DNA from: Apostichopus japonicus
Lineage: Eukaryota > Echinodermata > Holothuroidea > Aspidochirotida > Stichopodidae
DNA length: 64,000 nt
Assembly (NCBI RefSeq): GCF_037975245.1
Contig: NC_092574.1
Location: 2,141,001 to 2,205,000 of the forward strand
Direction: 5' to 3'
Below are positions 1-6,146 of this stretch, in pieces. The position numbers were made by a program, and so were the translations under genes. Every line of letters begins with the position of its first letter. Positions within the stretch are counted from its first letter, which is position 1. The notes beneath the pieces are model-generated. The model did not search any database. It worked only from the letters and a program-made list of their open reading frames with translations, and had not been told where the DNA came from.

Positions 1-600
1 GTCAAAAGTAAGGCATATATACTGATAGGCCTAGACTAGGTATACGTTGCAGACTATGCATAGGCTAACTTCACAGACAGACATACATGCATACAGACAA
101 CTTCAGATAATGTAAAATATCACTAACCGTAATCACGTTATGTTTACGATGTCTTGAAATGTCGTCCTTTTCTTCTCTGCAACCCCGGGCCGTCATTGTA
201 GTCGTTCGAACAACTAAATTAAGGCGAGGAACGACGTCAAGATATATCCAACGTCTAGACCACACTGCCTGCAACGAAGAGAGAACTGCCCAGTACAGTA
301 CGTGTTGATATGGACGCCTACAAAATGACAACAAATATTTTCCATTGAAAATCCACTGTGTGTGACGGTATAGTAAACACTCGTATATAGATCAACGCAC
401 ACGCGCGCACGGAGGTATTATGTACGTACAGCATGCAATGCAGACAAATATTTCGGAGCGCGCGCTTCTGATTTTGTGCTGAATATTCTTGTGAGCGCTC
501 TTGTATAACTGTTTGCATGTGCGCACGGACAAGATAGACGTCAGATTATCACGCTGTAGCTACTAAACCTTTACTTGCATGTGTACAGCAGTAGACTACT
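1..600. other. Unit zone 1: unique-looking non-coding sequence
   Basis: Non-coding 5' part of the unit (arbitrary phase). It holds a TATA-like ATATATA at 15-21, a CAGA/CATA-type low-complexity patch at 72-98, two CRE-like cores (GACGTCA at 233-239 and 537-543), a CpG-rich stretch around 398-410, and palindromes at 457-466 (AGCGCGCGCT) and 589-601 (CAGTAG-A-CTACTG). Short open frames exist on the minus strand. They overlap one another and show no domain. One of them, a 62-codon frame ending at the equivalent of 214, is closed by a stop in copies 9-11. I do not call a gene. Confidence 0.7.
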
Positions 601-889
601 GTGATGGTTGCATGCGGCAGTTTAATTGTGTGTGCACAATATGTCAGCATTGTACGGTGGCTTAATAAGGACATAGGAAAGAAAAACAGTGTCCCCAAAT
701 CTCACAATGTTGTCTTTTTATCTCAAAATATTGCCTCTTTTTTTTCCCCCTTTAAAATTTGGACTTTAAAAGATCCATCGGGAGCTTTCTATTTTATAGC
801 TGTTGTAAGTGTCATACCAGAAGTAATCGTTCCATTATCTTACACACTATAAGTCCGTCACGTTTTGGGTCCGCTAAAGTATAGCTAGA
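601..889. other. Unit zone 2: no recognisable feature
   Basis: AT-rich non-coding sequence. It contains an 83-codon open frame (601-852, plus strand) that stays open in all copies with only isolated substitutions. Its translation has no recognisable domain and no obvious ribosome or splice context, so I treat it as chance. Confidence 0.6.
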
Positions 890-940
890 AGTTGTCAACT
901 GACATATCAGACCCCCCCCCCCCCATTCCCCCGTTGATAT
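890..940. repeat. Length-variable C run flanked by short inverted repeats
   Basis: AGTTG-T-CAACT (890-900) is followed by ATATCA (904-909), a C run (912-924) plus CCCCC (928-932), and TGATAT (935-940), which pairs with ATATCA. The C run is 9 to 13 bases long across copies, so it mutates faster than its surroundings. On the minus strand it gives two neighbouring G runs. Copy 12 has lost the A between the C run and TTCCCCC. Confidence 0.75.
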
Positions 941-1070
941 CTGAGGGCTTGGCCTGTCAGGGTGCATGCGCATTTCTATATCATGACGCAGTTTAGACTT
1001 TGGGCTAGAAGAGGAGCAAGTTAAGCACACTGAACCGTCTGCTCGCACGGAGAAACATATCCAGATTTAA

Positions 1071-1097
1071 ACACAGAATTTATGAAATGCTCTGTGT
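1071..1097. other. Perfect 7-bp inverted repeat (hairpin)
   Basis: ACACAGA at 1071-1077 pairs with TCTGTGT at 1091-1097 across a 13-base loop. It is present in every copy. There is no T run directly after it and no evidence that it acts as a terminator. Confidence 0.5.
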
Positions 1098-1118
1098 CAC
1101 CTCCAATCCTCCTTATTT

Positions 1119-1147
1119 GCACATCATCTCTACTTTGATTTATGTGC
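1119..1147. other. Perfect 6-bp inverted repeat
   Basis: GCACAT at 1119-1124 pairs with ATGTGC at 1142-1147 across a 17-base loop. Copy 12 carries two private substitutions, both in the loop (35014 and 35025). A match this short is within chance expectation. Confidence 0.35.
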
Positions 1148-1254
1148 TTCCACATCAAGGCATTCAAAACGATCGTGGTGACTGGAAATATGCCAAAACA
1201 AGCACTGCGTTAAGTCATTTTACGTCTTGTGTGTGCTTTTAATTTACTTGTCTT

Positions 1255-1320
1255 TTCGTGTGTTTTTTTGTTGTTTTTTTTTCGTGTTTTTGTTTTTTTG
1301 TTTTTCGTGTTTCTTCTTTC
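1255..1320. repeat. T-rich low-complexity stretch with TTCGTG motifs
   Basis: This stretch is built from T runs broken by G and by three CGTG words. It varies slightly. Copies 7, 8, 14 and 18 have one extra T, and copy 5 lacks one G. These slips shift the short open frames that cross the stretch, which argues that those frames are not translated genes. Confidence 0.8.
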
Positions 1321-1334
1321 ACGGTTAAACTTTT

Positions 1335-1621
1335 GTGCGAATGTACAATACTCCAATTGGGGCACGGTATGCATTCATATCACATTGTTTTGGAACAATC
1401 TGGAACTGGAAGTATTATTTCGACCCAAGAATCACCAGGCTGGCGTGGTGGCCTGAACGGTTGGAAGACAGCACTGCGCGTCGGTGTTTGTTGTCAGGCT
1501 GTGTGAATCGCGCCGATCGGATGACAGACACTGCTTTGTTTATAATGGCATCGCCAAGGTGGAATTTTTACACGGGCCTAGGATCCCAATTCCGTATCCT
1601 CCCTTAGTTCGCAAAAGCATC
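1335..1621 (+). other. Unit zone 3: GC-richer segment upstream of the fold
   Basis: This segment is more GC-rich than its flanks. It contains an imperfect hairpin: GGTGT (1483-1487) with ACACT (1528-1532) and TGTCA (1492-1496) with TGACA (1522-1526). There is an Sm-site-like AATTTTTA near 1563, but the surroundings do not match U1, U2, U4, U5, U7, U11 or U12. A 90-codon frame crosses it without domain similarity. Copies 12 and 13 share a G-to-T change equivalent to 1460. Confidence 0.5.
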
Positions 1622-1759
1622 CGGGAGATTACGTTTAGAGTCCGGCCTTCGGGCCAGAAGTGGGCTAGCTGACTTGCAATGGAGGGCTCACGTCGATTCG
1701 GACTGGGTTGATGTTCAACGTTCAGTGAAACCATGGCCTCGATGAGGCGTAATCTCTTG
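1622..1759 (+). ncRNA. Candidate structured RNA segment (multi-helix fold with UUCG loop)
   Basis: CGGGAGATTACG (1622-1633) pairs with CGTAATCTCTTG (1748-1759), 12 bp including two G-U pairs. Inside are AGTCC (1639-1643) with GGACT (1700-1704), a GGCC-TTCG-GGCC tetraloop hairpin (1644-1655), GTGGGC (1660-1665) with GCTCAC (1686-1691), GTTGA-TGT-TCAAC (1707-1719) and GCCTC-GAT-GAGGC (1736-1748, sharing one base with the outer stem). I do not recognise an RNA family. The only variant seen inside is in copies 15-16 (equivalent of 1757) and turns an outer G-U pair into a mismatch. The other copies start at 4692, 7766, 10838, 13916, 17000, 20084, 23165, 26252, 29337, 32424, 35508, 38583, 41664, 44737, 47816, 50896, 53978, 57058, 60134 and 63220. 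Each helix alone could occur by chance; their nesting is the reason for the call. Confidence 0.35.
1660..1704 (+). promoter_or_regulatory. A-box-like / tRNA-derived SINE-head-like segment
   Basis: TGGGCTAGCTGAC (1661-1673) resembles a Pol III A-box with one extra G. The following ACTTGCAATGGAGGG (1672-1686) and TCGATTCGG (1693-1701) resemble the anticodon-to-T-loop stretch common in tRNA-derived SINE heads of marine invertebrates, where ACTTGCAAT and TTCGATTCC occur in this order. The second box is imperfect. This is pattern recall, not an alignment, and an independent chance match is possible. Confidence 0.3.
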
Positions 1760-1890
1760 TTAATTTTAGCTTTCTGTCTTCAATTTTATAATACAATAAT
1801 TCAAATTAATTATTGACATTTTGCATTCATCTTTTTCTCGCTAAGTAATCACAATTTATTTAAGATTATATTGATGCTCATGTCTGCCTA
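1760..1890. other. Unit zone 4: AT-rich spacer
   Basis: AT-rich sequence between the candidate fold and the B-box, without recognisable features. If a Pol III transcript ran from the A-box-like to the terminator, this would be its unstructured middle. Confidence 0.5.
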
Positions 1891-1901
1891 GGTTCGATTC
1901 C
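1891..1901 (+). promoter_or_regulatory. Perfect Pol III B-box (GGTTCGATTCC)
   Basis: The sequence matches the B-box consensus GGTTCGANTCC at every fixed base. The T-arm that would contain it is degenerate: with stem positions 1888-1892 and 1900-1904, only three of five pairs form. This is therefore not an intact tRNA gene. The B-box is the TFIIIC binding element of tRNA and SINE promoters. It is identical in all copies, starting at 4961, 8035, 11107, 14185, 17269, 20353, 23434, 26521, 29606, 32693, 35777, 38852, 41933, 45006, 48085, 51165, 54247, 57327, 60403 and 63489. It may be a live promoter element or a relic of a tRNA-related insertion. Confidence 0.6.
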
Positions 1902-1915
1902 ACGCCGAAGCACTA

Positions 1916-1942
1916 TTTTATATAATTTTTTTTTTTTTTTTT
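1916..1942 (+). terminator. Pol III-type T-run terminators
   Basis: TTTT at 1916-1919 and then T17 at 1926-1942 lie 15 and 25 bases after the B-box. Runs of four or more T on the coding strand stop Pol III, so their placement fits a plus-strand transcript. The second run is 16-29 T long across copies, or interrupted in copies 9, 10 and 20, which is still long enough. Confidence 0.45.
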
Positions 1943-1952
1943 GGGGGGGGGG
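1926..1952. repeat. Hypervariable T-then-G homopolymer pair, tract 1
   Basis: T17G10 in copy 1. Across copies T is 16-29 and G is 10-17. Copies 9, 10 and 20 have two A interruptions (T11-A-T3-A-T9-G11), and copy 5 has an A inside the G run. It is the main source of unit length variation and a useful fingerprint for each copy. Exact lengths may carry sequencing error. Confidence 0.85.
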
Positions 1953-1966
1953 TTGTTGTTAATATC

Positions 1967-1980
1967 TGCATGTACATGCA
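1967..1980. other. 14-bp perfect palindrome between the two homopolymer tracts
   Basis: TGCATGTACATGCA reads the same on both strands and is present in every copy, including the divergent copy 5. Perfect 14-base palindromes are uncommon in 3 kb but not improbable. Confidence 0.5.
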
Positions 1981-2010
1981 TGGTGTTTTAAATTTGTTTT
2001 GCTTTGTTTG

Positions 2011-2051
2011 TTTGTCTGTCTGTTTTTTTTTTTTTTAGGGGGGGGTGGGGG
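2011..2051. repeat. TCTG repeats, T run and G run, tract 2
   Basis: TTTG/TCTG words lead into T14, then A, G8, T and G5. Copies 9, 10, 11 and 20 have one extra TCTG. Copies 15-19 and 21 have T5-G-T9. The first G run is 6-13 long and is broken by A in copy 12. The T run followed by AG also looks like a 3' splice site. Confidence 0.8.
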
Positions 2052-2640
2052 TTGTTTCTATTTGGTATATTGTTTCGCGTAAACGAAGTAGGTCATTGCA
2101 ATATTTTGCACAACTTGTACTTAGAAACCAATCGGAACTTAAGACCTGAGTAGTAAATTTGATTTCTGTCTCGCTCGTCGCCTTTCACTGGAAATTTTAA
2201 TGAAAGTATACATAAGGACGAAAATTGTACCTGCAAAAAGAAATGCTTCTTTTGTACAGTGTAAGGCCACCGCGACATCTTTTCTGACAATCTTGATAAT
2301 ATTTGTTCTTCGGGAATGTTGTGTCATTACTTAGCCTTTATATTATAAACCGTTAAGTGTGGAAACAGCTATGCTCCTGTTAGAACAACTTCACATTTCT
2401 TAAATGCTGATTTACTGAGGCAGGCGTTTGAAAGACAGTGTGATACAAACAGGTACGGTAACGTTATAAACAATGCCACGAGCTCTCCGTGCATTAACAA
2501 CGATCGAAACGTGCGGTATTCATGACGGTACACAAAGCAGATAATGCGAATACAGCAGACTTAGCCGAGAATTAAACCTAGTAGCGCGGAGGATTTAATT
2601 ATGACATACTAGGACTTTCTACCGGTAAACTTTACTCATT
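2052..2640. other. Unit zone 5: unique-looking non-coding sequence
   Basis: This zone holds an NF-Y-type CCAAT box (AACCAATCGG, 2126-2135) and a possible donor-like CAGGTACGG near 2449. Two overlapping minus-strand frames of 65 and 62 codons have no recognisable domain. No RNA gene was recognised. Confidence 0.55.
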
Positions 2641-2793
2641 GTCGAATAAATCTATCTAATTTCTACCTTATCTAGCTTTTACTCTGTAGTTAACGTATTA
2701 TGACCAAAGCAAATATGAAATTCACGACAATTCCATGGGACTTGTATATTCATTTAAAATAGCTCCGTTTTGAATCTAAAATTTAACGCTCCA
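2641..2793. other. Unit zone 6: AT-rich sequence with AATAAA
   Basis: It contains an AATAAA hexamer at 2645-2650 on the plus strand, without supporting gene structure. Otherwise featureless. Confidence 0.4.
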
Positions 2794-2806
2794 TTGCTAT
2801 GGTAAC
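2794..2806. promoter_or_regulatory. RFX X-box-like site (TTGCTATGGTAAC)
   Basis: It matches the palindromic X-box pattern GTTGCYATGGYAAC at all but the first base. RFX-family factors bind such sites in promoters of ciliary and other genes of animals. It occurs once per unit in every copy. Binding is inferred from the motif only. Confidence 0.4.
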
Positions 2807-2850
2807 ATCGTGAATAATAGCCCTGCCGCTAATGGATAGATGACATGTAG

Positions 2851-2868
2851 AAGATGGCCATCGATGGC
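2851..2868. promoter_or_regulatory. YY1-like site within two overlapping palindromes
   Basis: AAGATGGCC (2851-2859) resembles the YY1 core AAGATGGC. GATGGCCATC (2853-2862) and GCCATCGATGGC (2857-2868) are perfect overlapping palindromes, giving two ATGGC cores in opposite orientations. It lies 45 bases after the X-box-like site. Confidence 0.35.
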
Positions 2869-2882
2869 GCTCTCAACTTCTC

Positions 2883-2898
2883 GTGCCACGTCTGGCAC
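2883..2898. other. Perfect 6-bp hairpin with 4-base loop
   Basis: GTGCCA-CGTC-TGGCAC. It does not match the histone mRNA 3' stem-loop. It lies between the YY1-like and CRE-like sites and is present in every complete copy. Confidence 0.45.
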
Positions 2899-3035
2899 CT
2901 ACAAGAAGTAACCGACATATTACTGGCGCAATCCCGACCGAACGTATTTTAACTCTCCTACAGACTTTTCTACACTGATCCCAGAAAGCATTAAGTGCCG
3001 TCAAAATGCCTCAGTTGCTCATAGGTACATATCCA

Positions 3036-3043
3036 TGACGTAA
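3036..3043 (+). promoter_or_regulatory. CRE/ATF-like site (TGACGTAA)
   Basis: This is a canonical CRE variant, about 50 bases before the TATA-like sequence of the next unit (3085-3093). GACGTCA cores at 233-239 and 537-543 are further CRE-like half sites. The first is altered by the substitution shared by copies 9-11. Confidence 0.35.
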
Positions 3044-3071
3044 CACTGTTCTCGTTGTGCATAAAACTGTT

Positions 3072-6000
3072 GTCAAAAGTAAGGCATATATACTGATAGG
3101 CCTAGACTAGGTATACGTTGCAGACTATGCATAGGCTAACTTCACAGACAGACATACATGCATACAGACAACTTCAGATAATGTAAAATATCACTAACCG
3201 TAATCACGTTATGTTTACGATGTCTTGAAATGTCGTCCTTTTCTTCTCTGCAACCCCGGGCCGTCATTGTAGTCGTTCGAACAACTAAATTAAGGCGAGG
3301 AACGACGTCAAGATATATCCAACGTCTAGACCACACTGCTTGCAACGAAGAGAGAACTGCCCAGTACAGTACGTGTTGATATGGACGCCTACAAAATGAC
3401 AACAAATATTTTCCATTGAAAATCCACTGTGTGTGACGGTATAGTAAACACTCGTATATAGATCAACGCACACGCGCGCACGGAGGTATTATGTACGTAC
3501 AGCATGCAATGCAGACAAATATTTCGGAGCGCGCGCTTCTGATTTTGTGCTGAATATTCTTGTGAGCGCTCTTGTATAACTGTTTGCATGTGCGCACGGA
3601 CAAGATAGACGTCAGATTATCACGCTGTAGCTACTAAACCTTTACTTGCATGTGTACAGCAGTAGACTACTGTGATGGTTGCATGCGGCAGTTTAATTGT
3701 GTGTGCACAATATGTCAGCATTGTACGGTGGCTTAATAAGGACATAGGAAAGAAAAACAGTGTCCCCAAATCTCACAATGTTGTCTTTTTATCTCAAAAT
3801 ATTGCCTCTTTTTTTTCCCCCTTTAAAATTTGGACTTTAAAAGATCCATCGGGAGCTTTCTATTTTATAGCTGTTGTAAGTGTCATACCAGAAGTAATCG
3901 TTCCATTATCTTACACACTATAAGTCCGTCACGTTTTGGGTCCGCTAAAGTATAGCTAGAAGTTGTCAACTGACATATCAGACCCCCCCCCCCCATTCCC
4001 CCGTTGATATCTGAGGGCTTGGCCTGTCAGGGTGCATGCGCATTTCTATATCATGACGCAGTTTAGACTTTGGGCTAGAAGAGGAGCAAGTTAAGCACAC
4101 TGAACCGTCTGCTCGCACGGAGAAACATATCCAGATTTAAACACAGAATTTATGAAATGCTCTGTGTCACCTCCAATCCTCCTTATTTGCACATCATCTC
4201 TACTTTGATTTATGTGCTTCCACATCAAGGCATTCAAAACGATCGTGGTGACTGGAAATATGCCAAAACAAGCACTGCGTTAAGTCATTTTACGTCTTGT
4301 GTGTGCTTTTAATTTACTTGTCTTTTCGTGTGTTTTTTTGTTGTTTTTTTTTCGTGTTTTTGTTTTTTTGTTTTTCGTGTTTCTTCTTTCACGGTTAAAC
4401 TTTTGTGCGAATGTACAATACTCCAATTGGGGCACGGTATGCATTCATATCACATTGTTTTGGAACAATCTGGAACTGGAAGTATTATTTCGACCCAAGA
4501 ATCACCAGGCTGGCGTGGTGGCCTGAACGGTTGGAAGACAGCACTGCGCGTCGGTGTTTGTTGTCAGGCTGTGTGAATCGCGCCGATCGGATGACAGACA
4601 CTGCTTTGTTTATAATGGCATCGCCAAGGTGGAATTTTTACACGGGCCTAGGATCCCAATTCCGTATCCTCCCTTAGTTCGCAAAAGCATCCGGGAGATT
4701 ACGTTTAGAGTCCGGCCTTCGGGCCAGAAGTGGGCTAGCTGACTTGCAATGGAGGGCTCACGTCGATTCGGACTGGGTTGATGTTCAACGTTCAGTGAAA
4801 CCATGGCCTCGATGAGGCGTAATCTCTTGTTAATTTTAGCTTTCTGTCTTCAATTTTATAATACAATAATTCAAATTAATTATTGACATTTTGCATTCAT
4901 CTTTTTCTCGCTAAGTAATCACAATTTATTTAAGATTATATTGATGCTCATGTCTGCCTAGGTTCGATTCCACGCCGAAGCACTATTTTATATAATTTTT
5001 TTTTTTTTTTTGGGGGGGGGGGGGGGGGTTGTTGTTAATATCTGCATGTACATGCATGGTGTTTTAAATTTGTTTTGCTTTGTTTGTTTGTCTGTCTGTT
5101 TTTTTTTTTTTTAGGGGGGGTGGGGGTTGTTTCTATTTGGTATATTGTTTCGCGTAAACGAAGTAGGTCATTGCAATATTTTGCACAACTTGTACTTAGA
5201 AACCAATCGGAACTTAAGACCTGAGTAGTAAATTTGATTTCTGTCTCGCTCGTCGCCTTTCACTGGAAATTTTAATGAAAGTATACATAAGGACGAAAAT
5301 TGTACCTGCAAAAAGAAATGCTTCTTTTGTACAGTGTAAGGCCACCGCGACATCTTTTCTGACAATCTTGATAATATTTGTTCTTCGGGAATGTTGTGTC
5401 ATTACTTAGCCTTTATATTATAAACCGTTAAGTGTGGAAACAGCTATGCTCCTGTTAGAACAACTTCACATTTCTTAAATGCTGATTTACTGAGGCAGGC
5501 GTTTGAAAGACAGTGTGATACAAACAGGTACGGTAACGTTATAAACAATGCCACGAGCTCTCCGTGCATTAACAACGATCGAAACGTGCGGTATTCATGA
5601 CGGTACACAAAGCAGATAATGCGAATACAGCAGACTTAGCCGAGAATTAAACCTAGTAGCGCGGAGGATTTAATTATGACATACTAGGACTTTCTACCGG
5701 TAAACTTTACTCATTGTCGAATAAATCTATCTAATTTCTACCTTATCTAGCTTTTACTCTGTAGTTAACGTATTATGACCAAAGCAAATATGAAATTCAC
5801 GACAATTCCATGGGACTTGTATATTCATTTAAAATAGCTCCGTTTTGAATCTAAAATTTAACGCTCCATTGCTATGGTAACATCGTGAATAATAGCCCTG
5901 CCGCTAATGGATAGATGACATGTAGAAGATGGCCATCGATGGCGCTCTCAACTTCTCGTGCCACGTCTGGCACCTACAAGAAGTAACCGACATATTACTG

Positions 6001-6146
6001 GCGCAATCCCGACCGAACGTATTTTAACTCTCCTACAGACTTTTCTACACTGATCCCAGAAAGCATTAAGTGCCGTCAAAATGCCTCAGTTGCTCATAGG
6101 TACATATCCATGACGTAACACTGTTCTCGTTGTGCATAAAACTGTT
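3072..6146 (+). repeat. Unit copy 2
   Basis: Complete unit of 3075 bp. It has the C12 tract, then T16 followed by the longest G run in the window (G17), then the second tract T14-A-G7. I saw no private substitution outside the homopolymers. Confidence 0.97.
3085..3093 (+). promoter_or_regulatory. TATA-like sequence across the (arbitrary) unit boundary
   Basis: CATATATAC, following the X-box, YY1 and CRE-like sites in this order on the plus strand. The spacing would suit a Pol II start near 3115-3125, but no transcript or coding frame supports it. Confidence 0.25.

Larger units (their letters stand above)
1..3071 (+). repeat. Unit copy 1 (reference copy for sub-features)
   Basis: This is the shortest complete unit at 3071 bp. 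It has a private C at 269 where all other copies have T. Its tracts are C13 (912-924), T17G10 (1926-1952) and T14-A-G8-T-G5 (2023-2051). All internal features of the array are annotated on this copy. Confidence 0.97.

Noticed and set aside
203-211. Second B-box-like GTTCGAAC
   Set aside because: A short self-complementary word that lacks the GG and TCC ends of the consensus.
214-402. 62-codon minus-strand frame repeated in most copies
   Set aside because: A shared substitution places a stop in it in copies 9, 10 and 11, with no sign of consequence. No recognisable product.
1335-1607. 90-codon open frame present in all copies, and other frames of 60-92 codons on both strands
   Set aside because: No domain or signal recognised, and frames overlap in several phases and on both strands. 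Nearby frames change length with T-run slippage. Persistence reflects the near identity of the copies, not selection.
1540-1620. Spliceosomal snRNA or spliced-leader gene suggested by the Sm-like AATTTTTA
   Set aside because: The flanking sequence does not match U1, U2, U4, U5, U7, U11 or U12 as I know them, and no fitting stem pair flanks the site.
1861-1911. Intact tRNA gene around the B-box
   Set aside because: Only three of five T-arm pairs form, no matching acceptor strand lies upstream and no A-box is at tRNA distance. It is at most a tRNA-derived remnant or a lone promoter element.
2034-2040. TTAGGG telomere-type word
   Set aside because: A single occurrence created where a T run meets A and a G run. 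It is not repeated.
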